Shown: positions 8,303-18,210 of the stretch, in pieces
Position numbering within the stretch: the first letter of the stretch is position 1
Layout of the letters: the number at the start of each line of letters is the position of its first letter
The notes under the pieces: generated by a model
Database searches by the model: none
The model's input: only the letters and a program-made list of their open reading frames with translations
What the model was told of the DNA's origin: nothing
Assembly (NCBI RefSeq): GCF_036858155.1
Contig: NZ_JAAEJX010000006.1
Coordinates: forward strand, 1 to 64,000
Direction of reading: 5' to 3'
DNA: 64,000 nt
Source of the DNA: Liberibacter brunswickensis
Lineage (GTDB): Bacteria > Pseudomonadota > Alphaproteobacteria > Rhizobiales > Rhizobiaceae
Made by a program: the position numbers and the translations under genes

Positions 8303-9055
8303 ATGGAAGACGTTCTTGTTATCATTCCAGCTCGCATAAAATCAACGAGATTACCTAGAAAAATCCTTGCAGATATAAATGGAATCCCTATGATACTGCA
8401 CACTGCAATCCGTGCACGCGAAGCAAATATTGGGCGTGTAATAATTGCTGTTGACGACAAAGAAACAAATGAAGCTTTGTTACTAGCAGGGTTCAAAACG
8501 GTAATGACGCATACAAGTCATAAATCAGGATCTGATCGTATATTTGAAGCGTTAAATATTATAGATCCAGGAAGAAAAGTCAAAATAGTTATAAATATTC
8601 AAGCAGATATTCCAAATATAGAACCTAAGATTATATCTTCTGTACTAATACCTCTACGCAATCCTAAAGTTGATATAGGAACTCTAGCAATAAAAATCCA
8701 CAATAGCAAAGAGCAAGATGATCCTGACGTTGTAAAAATAGTGGCTTCTCCTTCTGAAAATGAATGTCTTCGTGCACTATATTTTACACGTACTAAAACT
8801 CCATATGGAATAGGACCATTTTATAAACACATAGGCATGTATGCTTATAGACGAGATGCATTGAAATGTTTTACTCAATTACCTCCTTCTATTTTAGAAA
8901 AGAGAGAATCTCTAGAACAATTACGAGCTTTAGAAAATAATATGCGCATTGATTTGAAAATAGTGCGATCAAATGCAATTAGCGTCGATAATGCAGATGA
9001 TCTAGAAAAAGCAAGAACTTTAATCTTTTATGACAATTATAAATATTTGTTATAA
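8303..9055 (+). CDS. kdsB: 3-deoxy-manno-octulosonate cytidylyltransferase (CMP-Kdo synthetase)
   Basis: The enzyme activates Kdo with CTP to give CMP-Kdo for transfer onto lipid A precursors, in the cytoplasm. The signature N-terminal nucleotide-binding loop VIIPARIKSTRLPRK (7-20) is present, followed by the substrate-contact region HKSGSDRIFEAL and QADIPNIEP. Its 250 residues match the family. It stands alone between the SH3 protein and recF, facing recF tail to tail. With lpxA, lpxD, lpxI, lpxB and lptE elsewhere in the window it indicates that Kdo-lipid A synthesis is retained. Confidence 0.95.
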   Translation: MEDVLVIIPARIKSTRLPRKILADINGIPMILHTAIRAREANIGRVIIAVDDKETNEALLLAGFKTVMTHTSHKSGSDRIFEALNIIDPGRKVKIVINIQADIPNIEPKIISSVLIPLRNPKVDIGTLAIKIHNSKEQDDPDVVKIVASPSENECLRALYFTRTKTPYGIGPFYKHIGMYAYRRDALKCFTQLPPSILEKRESLEQLRALENNMRIDLKIVRSNAISVDNADDLEKARTLIFYDNYKYLL

Positions 9056-9063
9056 AAACAACG

Positions 9064-9087
9064 TTTTTAAAATAAGCATTTTAAAAA
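9064..9087. terminator. AT-only hairpin between the convergent kdsB and recF genes
   Basis: A perfect ten-base inverted repeat (TTTTTAAAAT, loop AAGC, ATTTTAAAAA) lies between the two convergent genes and has T-rich sequence on both strands. It may end both transcripts. The stem contains only A-T pairs, so strength is doubtful. Confidence 0.45.
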
Positions 9088-9127
9088 TAGAATATCTAAG
9101 AAAAGTAAACGTCGTAAACATGAATAA

Positions 9128-10252
9128 TCAAATATAAAATGCTTGATGATTAGAAATACTAATAAATGTTGCCTTTTGGTTTAGAGAATCAAAAACCGAT
9201 CTATCCGTTCCTGTCATGAAAATTTGACTCCCAATATCAGTAATAATACGAAATAATGAATTTCGTCTATCTTCATCAAGATGCGCTGAAATTTCATCTA
9301 GTAACAATATAGGGGCAAAACCAGTTGTATTAGATATTAAACGTGCATGCGCTAGAAAAATACCTATCAAAACAATCTTTTGTTCTCCAGTAGAACCATG
9401 AGATATATTGATAGCTTTGTCACAATAATCAACAATCAAATCACAACGATGAGGTCCTACTAAAGTACGCTTTGCAATAGCATCTATTTTACGTCCATCA
9501 AAAAGTTTTTTTACATACTCTTCTATCAAATTAGAATAAGATTTATTAAATGATCTATCAAAGAATCCTTTTATACTTAATTCAATATGAGGAAATTTTT
9601 CTTTTTGTACATATTCCGTTATTAAAGAAGAAAGATTATTAATCATGTTCACACGAGCAATATTTATTTCTATCCCTAGTGTTGCCATTTTCAATTCAAT
9701 ACTACTACACCACGATGGGTCATAATATCCTTCCGATAATAAACGATTGCGTCCACGCATCAAACGATCAAAATCAATCATACGACGCCTATGTCTTGGA
9801 TCAATCGCAAAAACCATTCTATCAAGAAAACGACGTCTTTCTATAACATGACCGCTAAAAATCCGATCCATAGAAGGAACAAGCCAACTAATTCTAAGAT
9901 GAGAATTCAATTCGTCTATAACACGTATTACAAAATCATTTATCTGTAAAGATCGTATATTTCTATCGTCTTTTGTTTCTAGTTTTATAGATATATCTGC
10001 CAATCCTTCCATTCCTTCTATACTTGCAAAAGTAGAAAAGGAGGAAGATCCAATACGAGTTATATCAGAATAAGATGCACGGCGTAGTCCTCGACCAGGA
10101 GATAAGAATGATATAGCTTCTAAAATATTGGTTTTCCCTGCTCCATTATCTCCAAAAAAAATAGTATTTTGAGAATCAAATACTAAACGTAAAGAATCGT
10201 AATTGCGAAATTCATTAATATTCAAACACTTAATTTTAGTTTTATTATTCAT
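9128..10252 (-). CDS. recF: DNA replication and repair protein RecF
   Basis: An SMC-like ATPase that recognises single-strand gaps and, with RecO and RecR, helps load RecA. Walker A is GDNGAGKT (34-41). The ABC signature lies in ISHGSTGEQK, and Walker B is PILLLDEISAHLDE near the C-terminus; all are family hallmarks. Its 374 residues are normal. In many bacteria recF lies beside dnaA, dnaN and gyrB, but here it lies between kdsB and lpxB; recR is in the same window at 4434. Confidence 0.96.
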   Translation of the reverse strand: MNNKTKIKCLNINEFRNYDSLRLVFDSQNTIFFGDNGAGKTNILEAISFLSPGRGLRRASYSDITRIGSSSFSTFASIEGMEGLADISIKLETKDDRNIRSLQINDFVIRVIDELNSHLRISWLVPSMDRIFSGHVIERRRFLDRMVFAIDPRHRRRMIDFDRLMRGRNRLLSEGYYDPSWCSSIELKMATLGIEINIARVNMINNLSSLITEYVQKEKFPHIELSIKGFFDRSFNKSYSNLIEEYVKKLFDGRKIDAIAKRTLVGPHRCDLIVDYCDKAINISHGSTGEQKIVLIGIFLAHARLISNTTGFAPILLLDEISAHLDEDRRNSLFRIITDIGSQIFMTGTDRSVFDSLNQKATFISISNHQAFYI

Positions 10253-10331
10253 AATCTAATTAACTATAGGAGGAAATTATATCGTACAGTAAAAATAGAT
10301 TTAGCAACAAATATATTTTTAGAAATTATCC

Positions 10332-11504
10332 TTAATGATAAGAAATACCCTTTTCTTTCAATACTTGAAGTACTATTTTCGATGCCATCTGACCTGCTGG
10401 TTTTTTTGTACTAATATAAGCCCACAAATCATTAAAACCATGTAACATAGCACGACGCTGTAAAGTATCCTGAGACAGCCTTTCAATCCAACGCGCCAAT
10501 GCTTCTGAACGAATCATGTTATTAAAGTATTCAGGAACTAGAGGATAATCAACAATAAGATTAGGTAAAGAAGCAGTCCATGTTTTGATATAAAAACTCA
10601 AAAGATTAACAATACAATCTGATTTATAAACAGCGACCATAGGAATTCCACATAATGCCAATTCCAAAACAACTGTTCCAGATACAGCTATTGCAGCATC
10701 ACATTCTATAAAAGCCTTTTCCTTTTTGTCTGTATCAACAATAATTTCAGGAGGTATATCCCATTTTGATACTATCCGACTTACAAGATTTTTCTGCGAT
10801 GGTAATGTAACTAATGAAAATTTCATAGAAGGATCTCTCTTAATAAGAAACAACATAGATTGTTCAAAAAATGGCAAAATTTTAGAAATTTCTTTAGCTC
10901 GAGATCCAGGCAATAAGAGTATTGTTTTATGTTCAGAATGAGTATTGTGATTTTTATTTTTCTGACTATATATTTTCAATACCGAAGAATTACTACTAAG
11001 AGGATGACCTACATAAGCAGTAGGAGGTCCATCTAACTTCTTCATGACCTCTTTTTCAAAAGGAAGGATAGACAAAACTTGATCAACATATTTACGCATC
11101 TCATATGCACGATTTTCGCGCCATGCCCAAACACTTGGACAAACATAATTAATAATAGGAATATTTGGTATTTTCTTTCGAACCCTTTTTGCTACACGAT
11201 GAGTAAAATCAGGATTATCAACAATCAATAAAACATCTGGTTTGGAAGAAACGATCAATTCCACAGTCTGATTAATACGTAAAATAAACCGTGGCAAATG
11301 TTTAATAACTTGCATAAATCCAATTACTGACAATTCAGAAAAGTCAAATAAAGAAACAAGTCCTTCTTTTCGCAGAGCATCACCTCCAACTCCTATGAGA
11401 TGGACAGGACAATTTACAATTTCTTTGAGATATTTTATCAAATCACCAGCGAGAAGATCTCCTGATATTTCACCGACAACAACAGCAACCTTAAGACAAC
11501 TCAT
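10332..11504 (-). CDS. lpxB: Lipid A disaccharide synthase
   Basis: A GT-B fold glycosyltransferase (family GT19) that joins UDP-2,3-diacylglucosamine and lipid X into the beta-1,6 disaccharide of lipid A at the inner membrane. It shows VVVGEISGDLLAGDLI (8-23), SVWAWRENR (the CPSVWAWR family motif) and LLLPGSRAKEI in the donor domain. At 390 residues it is a typical length. It is the last gene of the leftward lpx run, and its start overlaps the end of lpxI by four bases, indicating translational coupling. Confidence 0.96.
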   Translation of the reverse strand: MSCLKVAVVVGEISGDLLAGDLIKYLKEIVNCPVHLIGVGGDALRKEGLVSLFDFSELSVIGFMQVIKHLPRFILRINQTVELIVSSKPDVLLIVDNPDFTHRVAKRVRKKIPNIPIINYVCPSVWAWRENRAYEMRKYVDQVLSILPFEKEVMKKLDGPPTAYVGHPLSSNSSVLKIYSQKNKNHNTHSEHKTILLLPGSRAKEISKILPFFEQSMLFLIKRDPSMKFSLVTLPSQKNLVSRIVSKWDIPPEIIVDTDKKEKAFIECDAAIAVSGTVVLELALCGIPMVAVYKSDCIVNLLSFYIKTWTASLPNLIVDYPLVPEYFNNMIRSEALARWIERLSQDTLQRRAMLHGFNDLWAYISTKKPAGQMASKIVLQVLKEKGISYH

Positions 11505-12346
11505 ATTGAAAATTCACGATCTATACCAATGACAAAAATTCCTTTCTCATCTGAATGTTTTTTTACAAGTTCCTTTTCCAAAATAAGAGATTTCCCAGCC
11601 TCTAAAGCAATACCAGAAAGACCTGCCCTAATCACATTTTGCACTGTTTTTTCTCCAATAGAAGGCAAATCAGCTCTCATATCTTGTTGTGATTTACACA
11701 TTTTAACTAATACTCCGGACATACCTGGAATAATCTTTCCATTGTCTCTGCAATCCACAATACGCTGTAACATATAATCAGTCCCTTCAACGCCTTCTAA
11801 AGCTACAACTCTACCTCCAATACTAATAGCAGATTGTCCAATCTCAAGCTCAGATAAAGCCTCTGCTGATTTCATAGCAACAAATATATCTCGTCTACTA
11901 TCTTTACTTGGAACGCAAATACCTAAAGAACCTTTTTCTGCTAATAAGTCCGGAATAATTTCATGTGCTCCAATTACACTTACCCCATAACTCTCAAGGA
12001 AATTAATAATCGAATTGAGGAGAGAGGCATCACCCCCCGAGACTAGTTGCCATATCATCTTTGAAATTCTAAACGAATCCTTAATGGAAAAACATAAGTC
12101 TCTCACACTAGGACGAATACTTATAGCTCCCGCTACAACAATACGACCTATATTATACTGCAGTAAAATTGATCGCAAAACACAAAAATCACCTAATGGC
12201 AATTCTTGACATTCAAAACCTTTCCAATCAAAAGAACATTCATTTAAAATTGATGCAATAACAGGTTCATCATTTTTTAACCTAGCAGCCTTAGCAACAT
12301 AATAAGGCAACATACCAGAACCGGCAATGATAAGAAGACGTTTCAC
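11501..12346 (-). CDS. lpxI: UDP-2,3-diacylglucosamine pyrophosphatase LpxI (DUF1009)
   Basis: LpxI hydrolyses UDP-2,3-diacylglucosamine to lipid X and UMP. It is the alphaproteobacterial replacement for the unrelated LpxH. The N-terminus KRLLIIAGSGMLPYYVAKAAR and central IGQSAISIGGRVVALEGVEGTD are diagnostic. I chose GTG 12346, preceded by AGGA at a six-base gap and lying eight bases after the lpxA stop; a longer frame upstream would overlap lpxA. The protein is then 281 residues. It sits between lpxA and lpxB, as in other Rhizobiales. Confidence 0.94.
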   Translation of the reverse strand: MKRLLIIAGSGMLPYYVAKAARLKNDEPVIASILNECSFDWKGFECQELPLGDFCVLRSILLQYNIGRIVVAGAISIRPSVRDLCFSIKDSFRISKMIWQLVSGGDASLLNSIINFLESYGVSVIGAHEIIPDLLAEKGSLGICVPSKDSRRDIFVAMKSAEALSELEIGQSAISIGGRVVALEGVEGTDYMLQRIVDCRDNGKIIPGMSGVLVKMCKSQQDMRADLPSIGEKTVQNVIRAGLSGIALEAGKSLILEKELVKKHSDEKGIFVIGIDREFSI

Positions 12347-12354
12347 ATATAATC

Positions 12355-13170
12355 CTATTTTCTCGAACGTTCCCAAATAGAAAGAGGACGCTTGCGATCA
12401 GACAAAATAAAGTCTACTATATCCAAAACTTCAGGCGAATTGTAGTTTTGTTTTCGAATAGTCTCTGCATTACTGTATATAGAATCACCTTGTTGAAAAA
12501 TATGTTTATATACAGACCGAACGAGATGTATAGTGTTTCTACTAAAACCAGCACGTCTCATTGCTACAATATTAATCCCCCTAATTACTCCTGGATTCCC
12601 ACTCAACATACCATAAGGCGTAACATCATAAGTAACACCTGAAATTCCACCAATAAAGGCATATTTTCCAATATGAACAAATTGATGAACAGCCGCACCT
12701 CCCCCAAAAACCACTCCATCGTCAACAGTAACATGTCCTGCAAGCATTACATTATTAGATAAAACTATACTGCTTCCAAGCTTACAATCATGACCAACAT
12801 GCGAATTAGCCAAAAAGAAATTACCATCACCTATAACAGTTTTACCACCATACTCAGCAGTGCCTCTGTTTATAGTTACACCTTCCCTAATCACACATTT
12901 TTTACCGATTAGTAACTCTGTACCAATAAAACTATGATACCTACTTTGAGTATCTCCACCTAAAACTGCCATAGGAAAAATTTTTGTAAAATCACCAATT
13001 CTAGTTTTCCCTGTTATTACAGAATGTGAGATTAATTCAACACCAATACCAATTTCAACTTCAGATCCTATTCTACAAAATGGGCCTACAAAACTATACT
13101 CACCAATAGAAGCCCCCTCTTCAACTAGTGCTAGAGGATGAATAGTAGTATTATTGCCAACACGACTCAT
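12355..13170 (-). CDS. lpxA: UDP-N-acetylglucosamine acyltransferase
   Basis: This is the first step of lipid A synthesis: transfer of a 3-hydroxyacyl chain from acyl carrier protein to the 3-OH of UDP-GlcNAc. The protein is a left-handed beta helix of hexapeptide repeats with the catalytic histidine in ANSHVGHDCKLG (His127, by alignment with the E. coli active site) and a C-terminal helical domain. It has 271 residues. The gene overlaps fabZ by four bases (ATGA), and lpxI follows after eight bases, so lpxD-fabZ-lpxA-lpxI-lpxB form one tightly coupled unit. Confidence 0.97.
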   Translation of the reverse strand: MSRVGNNTTIHPLALVEEGASIGEYSFVGPFCRIGSEVEIGIGVELISHSVITGKTRIGDFTKIFPMAVLGGDTQSRYHSFIGTELLIGKKCVIREGVTINRGTAEYGGKTVIGDGNFFLANSHVGHDCKLGSSIVLSNNVMLAGHVTVDDGVVFGGGAAVHQFVHIGKYAFIGGISGVTYDVTPYGMLSGNPGVIRGINIVAMRRAGFSRNTIHLVRSVYKHIFQQGDSIYSNAETIRKQNYNSPEVLDIVDFILSDRKRPLSIWERSRK

Positions 13171-13640
13171 TTTTTACTTTTTTTCTTACGCATAACCATA
13201 GCACAAATCTCTGCTTCAGCTACAACTATATCTTCAACTTTCGCGAAACACCGAAATTTCCAAAGGTCAATACGATTACGGATTTTACGCACATGAAATT
13301 CCAAACGATCCCCTGGAATAACTGGTTTACGAAAACGAGCTTTATCAATTGACATCAAGTATGCAGGATCATGCTTATCAAAACCATTATGAAAAGCACA
13401 AATAGCACCTGCTGTCTGCGCCATACCTTCAATGATCAGAATTCCAGGCATAACGGGGCGTCCTGGGAAATGACCCATGAAATGAGGTTCATTAAAAGTA
13501 ACGTTCTTTATCCCTATAGCAAATTCATCTTGTTGAATGCTAACTATCTTATCAATAAGTAAAAAAGGATACCTATGGGGTAGAAGCCTCATTAATTCAA
13601 CAATATCTTTTGCATCTAAACGTGCAGATTCATCGATCAT
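13167..13640 (-). CDS. fabZ: 3-hydroxyacyl-[acyl-carrier-protein] dehydratase FabZ
   Basis: A hot-dog fold dehydratase of type II fatty acid synthesis. It competes with LpxA and LpxD for 3-hydroxyacyl-ACP, which fits its place between their genes. The motifs are PHRYPFLLIDKI (21-32), HFPGRPVMPG with catalytic His57, and IEGMAQ with catalytic Glu71. Its 157 residues are usual. It starts one base after the end of lpxD and overlaps lpxA by four bases. Confidence 0.97.
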   Translation of the reverse strand: MIDESARLDAKDIVELMRLLPHRYPFLLIDKIVSIQQDEFAIGIKNVTFNEPHFMGHFPGRPVMPGILIIEGMAQTAGAICAFHNGFDKHDPAYLMSIDKARFRKPVIPGDRLEFHVRKIRNRIDLWKFRCFAKVEDIVVAEAEICAMVMRKKKSKK

Positions 13641-13641
13641 T

Positions 13642-14694
13642 TTACCCCTTTATTCTATAACTAAAATACTTACTAGGTTTACTCAACATAACCATATGAC
13701 GAAGATATTCCGCTATAGGACGAGCTGGAATACCACCATATTTTCCCTCTATAAGAATATCTTTAACGACCCCACTTTTAGCAGCAATTTGCACGTTATC
13801 AACTATTTTAATATGTCCTACAATACCACATTGCCCTGCTATCAATACGTTATCGCCAATATCAGTAGATCCAGCAATTCCAACTTGGCTAATAATAATA
13901 CATCCAGAACCCACATGGACATTATGTCCGATTTGTACCTGATTATCAATCTTAGTATTTTCGCCAATTATAGTATCATCCATTGTCCCGCGATCAATTG
14001 CACTATTGGCACCAATTTCAACCTTATCCTGAATAATTACACGACCAACATGAACTATTTTATGTATATTCGAAACATCACGTGCGTATCCAAAACCATC
14101 ATTCCCTATTCTTACACCAGAATGCAAAATAACACTATTACCAATTAAAGATGAATAAATACTAGAACCAGCACCAATACTACAATTTCGTCCGATCCTA
14201 ACATTAGCACCTATAACAGCTCCTGGACCAACATATGTTCCACGCCCAATCTCAACACCAGAACATATTACAGCCATTGGAGAAATCACAACTTCATCTT
14301 CAAGCCTTACATCTTTTCCTAAAAATGCCTGTGGACTTATCCCTACAAAAGAAGATTCATCTTCCACCCTCATTGCATGTGGATATAAAACAGATCCAGC
14401 GATTGCAAAGGAAACTTCTGGATTATCTGACAACAAACAAAGTATATGCTTAGGGATAAATTGCTTAATATCTTCGCTACAAATTATTGCAGACGCATTG
14501 CATTCATCAATACCACTAAGAAACTTACTTGACTTAACATAAGAAATATCTCCTGGCAATGCACGCGCAACAGAAGAAATTGAAGAAACCATAATTTCAC
14601 CTAAATTTTCATCTGAAAGCGATGCCCCGATTTTCACCGCCAAGTCCATCAAAGAGATCTCCTGATGAGATGAAAAAAAATTCAATCTATGCAC
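13642..14694 (-). CDS. lpxD: UDP-3-O-(3-hydroxyacyl)glucosamine N-acyltransferase
   Basis: The third enzyme of lipid A synthesis, adding the amide-linked hydroxyacyl chain to UDP-3-O-acyl-glucosamine. An N-terminal uridine-binding domain is followed by hexapeptide repeats forming a left-handed beta helix; the catalytic histidine lies in QIGHNVHVG, and NDGFGYARD matches the family substrate loop. It has 350 residues. It is downstream of bamA after a short gap, as in most proteobacteria. Confidence 0.96.
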   Translation of the reverse strand: MHRLNFFSSHQEISLMDLAVKIGASLSDENLGEIMVSSISSVARALPGDISYVKSSKFLSGIDECNASAIICSEDIKQFIPKHILCLLSDNPEVSFAIAGSVLYPHAMRVEDESSFVGISPQAFLGKDVRLEDEVVISPMAVICSGVEIGRGTYVGPGAVIGANVRIGRNCSIGAGSSIYSSLIGNSVILHSGVRIGNDGFGYARDVSNIHKIVHVGRVIIQDKVEIGANSAIDRGTMDDTIIGENTKIDNQVQIGHNVHVGSGCIIISQVGIAGSTDIGDNVLIAGQCGIVGHIKIVDNVQIAAKSGVVKDILIEGKYGGIPARPIAEYLRHMVMLSKPSKYFSYRIKG

Positions 14695-14732
14695 TCAAAA
14701 AAAAACCTTTCATTTTCAAATCACTGATAAAT

Positions 14733-17069
14733 TCATATAAAACGACTCCCGAGATGAAGACCAAACCTCATAACACTGTCATATGGTTGTTTGCGTAGCG
14801 GTATCCCATAATAAACACTTATTATGCCCAACGGAGAGTCCCATGATATTTCTGCACCAGTAGAAAAACGCAAGAAAGAATCATTTCCATTTATTCTGTT
14901 ATTACCAATACCTTGATGAAAATGGTTTCCATAAAGAGTAGCAGAATCAACAAAAAAAGAACTCCGTAGACCAACCCGTGTAGGAATAAAAGGCATAGGA
15001 AAACTAACTGATGCACTAGCAGAAAAATAAACTTTACCTCCAATTGCAAATCCATTTACACGCGGACCTATTCCTCTATCTGCAAATCCCCTCAAATCAT
15101 CATAATCTATCGAAAGCTGATCGAACATTTGTAAATTTTTATTAATAGGAATAATACATCCATATCCAAATTTCAAAGAACCGATAACATCGTAATTATC
15201 TGATAGGGTATAAAAAGACGAAGCTTTATATTTGATTCTATGGTACTTAGAATCTCCTCCAAAACCTGCATAATCATATAAAGATGCCATCAACACACCT
15301 TCACGTGGCATCATACGATTATCTAAAGTACTATACATAATACCTTGAGATATAGAATGACCCCTGAATTCTCTATGATTTAACAATGTTTTTTCTATAT
15401 CAGAAATCTGTCCTATAGGATCACTATAATTTATAACCCTACGATCATAACCAAAAGTTGTCGATATTCTTTCAGTAACAGGAAAAGTAATATGTACAGA
15501 ATCAGATCTATTCCCTATAGAAAGAGCATTTTCTATAAAACTGGATTTTTTAATATCAAACCCAGCAGACACACGACTACCTAAAAAATAAGGATTCTCA
15601 AAACTAAATACATAGTTTCTTAATTGAGAATTTCCCAAACCCAACGATATACGAGATTTATATCCACGCCCAAAGAAATTATTATCAGCAATATATCCTT
15701 CTATCCCTGCACCTTTTTTTACTTCATAATTACCTGATAAACCTAAAGAACCAGAACTTAACTGCTCTACTCTAACCCTCAAGACAACGCGATCAGGTAC
15801 ACTTGTTGATAATTTTAAAATATCAACTCTAGAAAAATAACCAGTTGCCATGATACGACGTTTAGCAGACTCAATCATAAAAGGACTAATTGGATCTCCT
15901 TCACTAAAATCAAGTTCACGACGAATTATAGAATCATGCGATTGATTATTCCCTTCGATTTCTATACGTTCTATATAGTGAGGAGAATCTTGCTCAACAA
16001 TGTATTCAATATCCACTATTCTTTTTGCAAAATCTCGATTAATCCTCGAACTTGTGTGAACAAAAGATTTTCCCTTATAAAATAAATATTTTGCAATATT
16101 TTCAGTGGTTTCTTCAATCTTCCGTGGATCATAAAACTTACCAAATTTTGTTTTAATTAATGGAGAAATAATATTATTACTAAACGATTGCAAAGTAGAT
16201 CGAATATCAACATTTCCAAATCTATAAATTCCGCCTTCATCAATATCAAAAATCAAATCATAACTATTCTTTTCTTTATCAAACAAAACCCTAGAAGATA
16301 CCTTAACTGCTGCATACCCTCTATTGTAATAGAAATTTCTAATAGATTCCTCATCGAAACTTACTTGTTCTTTACTATAAACATCTGTACCACCAAAGGA
16401 AAGGTAACCAGATGTTCTAAGAGAGATAATTCTCTCCAATCTAACATTAGAATAACTTTTATTACCTACAAATCTAATTGAATTTATCTTTGTTTTGATA
16501 CCCTCTTCGATAGCATAAGTCAAATTAAGCATCGTCGGGGAAATTGAATGACGATGTACATTTACTACAGCATTCAAATACCCTATAGATGCATATGCTT
16601 TCTTTATTATACGAACATCAGAATTAACATTATCTTCATCATATGCAGCAGAATCTCGAGAATATATTATTCTTCTTAACTGATCATCTTTTAAATTATT
16701 ATTCCCATTTAAAAAAAAATGATTTATAATTTTTTTCTCTTTTAAATATATAACAAGAACGGAATTTTCTAACTTTATTTTTACGTCAGAAAAATAACCC
16801 ATATCATAAACATTCCTTAAAGAAGAATCTAAGTCTTCTTTAGAAAAAGTTTTTCCTACAACTATAGGGATACGAGATAGAATAATCTGTTTATTTACAT
16901 TCACAGCACCACGAATATCAATACGATTAACAACAGATGAATTTGATCCATGTACCACAGAAACGGTGATGCCAGTATAAAAAAGAACAAAAAATCCTAG
17001 TAAATACTTTGGAAAATATTGCCCAAATAACCTCTTAGCACTGAAAAAATCTTTTGTACCTTTCTGCAC
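14733..17069 (-). CDS. bamA: Outer membrane protein assembly factor BamA
   Basis: The central component of the BAM complex that inserts beta-barrel proteins in the outer membrane. An N-terminal hydrophobic segment (LLGFFVLFYTGITVSVV) acts as the signal sequence. Five POTRA domains follow (IDIRGAVNV ... IRFVGNKS ... IEIEGNNQS mark several), then a 16-strand Omp85 barrel with the conserved VRGF-type loop as LRGFADRGIGPR. Its 778 residues are typical. The chain ends in SRFI, so the usual terminal Phe/Trp is followed by one extra Ile. It sits between rseP and lpxD in the conserved order. Confidence 0.96.
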   Translation of the reverse strand: MQKGTKDFFSAKRLFGQYFPKYLLGFFVLFYTGITVSVVHGSNSSVVNRIDIRGAVNVNKQIILSRIPIVVGKTFSKEDLDSSLRNVYDMGYFSDVKIKLENSVLVIYLKEKKIINHFFLNGNNNLKDDQLRRIIYSRDSAAYDEDNVNSDVRIIKKAYASIGYLNAVVNVHRHSISPTMLNLTYAIEEGIKTKINSIRFVGNKSYSNVRLERIISLRTSGYLSFGGTDVYSKEQVSFDEESIRNFYYNRGYAAVKVSSRVLFDKEKNSYDLIFDIDEGGIYRFGNVDIRSTLQSFSNNIISPLIKTKFGKFYDPRKIEETTENIAKYLFYKGKSFVHTSSRINRDFAKRIVDIEYIVEQDSPHYIERIEIEGNNQSHDSIIRRELDFSEGDPISPFMIESAKRRIMATGYFSRVDILKLSTSVPDRVVLRVRVEQLSSGSLGLSGNYEVKKGAGIEGYIADNNFFGRGYKSRISLGLGNSQLRNYVFSFENPYFLGSRVSAGFDIKKSSFIENALSIGNRSDSVHITFPVTERISTTFGYDRRVINYSDPIGQISDIEKTLLNHREFRGHSISQGIMYSTLDNRMMPREGVLMASLYDYAGFGGDSKYHRIKYKASSFYTLSDNYDVIGSLKFGYGCIIPINKNLQMFDQLSIDYDDLRGFADRGIGPRVNGFAIGGKVYFSASASVSFPMPFIPTRVGLRSSFFVDSATLYGNHFHQGIGNNRINGNDSFLRFSTGAEISWDSPLGIISVYYGIPLRKQPYDSVMRFGLHLGSRFI

Positions 17070-17113
17070 TTATTACTCCTAAATATCCATAGAATAATTC
17101 ATTCTCTAGGTTT

Positions 17114-18166
17114 TTACCAGTTCATTAAATCATAAATATCATTTCTAATACCTAAAAAAAATAAAAATAAAATCATAAACATTCCAATTCTTGTAATAGC
17201 TCTTGAAGTAGAATCTTTAAGAGGCTTTCCCCTTATCATCTCAAGAAGAAAAATTATAAGATTGCCACCATCTAGAATAGGGATAGGAAATAAATTCATA
17301 AAACCTGTAGCCCAAGAAAAAATAGCCAAGAATCTTATATAAGAGGTAAAACCATTATCAGCAAAGTTTTTCGCAATCTTTGCTATACCTACTGGCCCAG
17401 ATATTTGATTAGATCGCATATCACCGGAAAAAATATTAACTAATAGACTGAAAGCTTTCCTCGTAACTGAAATGACTTCATTTAATCCCTTTAACAAGGA
17501 CTGCAAAACCGTTCTATTACGAAATCCCTTATCAGAACTAAAAAAAATTCCAATTGACGGAATTTTATGACTTACTCCAAACTTATCAATAAAAACTTTA
17601 ATGTGAGGTGTTACCTTTACATTTAACATTCCAACATTTTCGCGACGTAATACAATATCCATCTCTCGCAACGAATTTCTGCTACTTATATAAGAAGAAA
17701 TATCTTCAAATGATGATACAACCCTTCCATTGATGGATAATATCCGATCTCCAGACTTAATACCAGAAATAGCAGCAGGACTATCAGGAGAAACGTTAAA
17801 CACAATAGGCTCTATTATAACCATTTTATAGAAAAAAAACGAAAAAAACAAAATAGCCATAACGTAATTTATAAAAGGGCCAGCCAATACAATTATAATT
17901 TTTTTCCAAGGTGGAGCACGAACAAAAGAACGCCGATCATTATCATCTTCTGAAAAAGCAACGTATCCACCTAAAGGAATGGGAGAAATCTTCCACCGAA
18001 CACCAGAACTACTATTTATTCCAAAAATCTCTGGACCAAATCCAACAGAAAAAGATAGGACTCTTACATTACATAAACGTGCTGCTAAATAATGTCCAAA
18101 TTCATGCATAACAACGATAATTGAAAAAGATATTATATATAATAAAAAATAATCTAATCCAAACAT
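17114..18166 (-). CDS. rseP: Site-2 protease RseP (M50 zinc metalloprotease)
   Basis: An inner-membrane intramembrane protease that cuts anti-sigma factors and leftover signal peptides. The active-site motif HEFGH (21-25) lies in the first membrane segment. The second zinc-ligand motif NLFPIPILDGG lies near residue 305. One PDZ domain is visible (PDSPAAISGIKSGDRILSI). Its 350 residues are in the usual alphaproteobacterial range. It is flanked by cdsA and bamA. No rseA/rpoE pair is visible in the window, so its substrate is unknown. Confidence 0.95.
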   Translation of the reverse strand: MFGLDYFLLYIISFSIIVVMHEFGHYLAARLCNVRVLSFSVGFGPEIFGINSSSGVRWKISPIPLGGYVAFSEDDNDRRSFVRAPPWKKIIIVLAGPFINYVMAILFFSFFFYKMVIIEPIVFNVSPDSPAAISGIKSGDRILSINGRVVSSFEDISSYISSRNSLREMDIVLRRENVGMLNVKVTPHIKVFIDKFGVSHKIPSIGIFFSSDKGFRNRTVLQSLLKGLNEVISVTRKAFSLLVNIFSGDMRSNQISGPVGIAKIAKNFADNGFTSYIRFLAIFSWATGFMNLFPIPILDGGNLIIFLLEMIRGKPLKDSTSRAITRIGMFMILFLFFLGIRNDIYDLMNW

Positions 18167-18210
18167 AATATATTCCTTATATCCTATCTCTTTAATCCAT
18201 ACTAATCATA

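Noticed and set aside
13537..14148. Antisense frame of 203 codons opposite lpxD
   Set aside because: The product is rich in Asn, Ser and Thr without a family match and mirrors the hexapeptide repeats of lpxD on the other strand.
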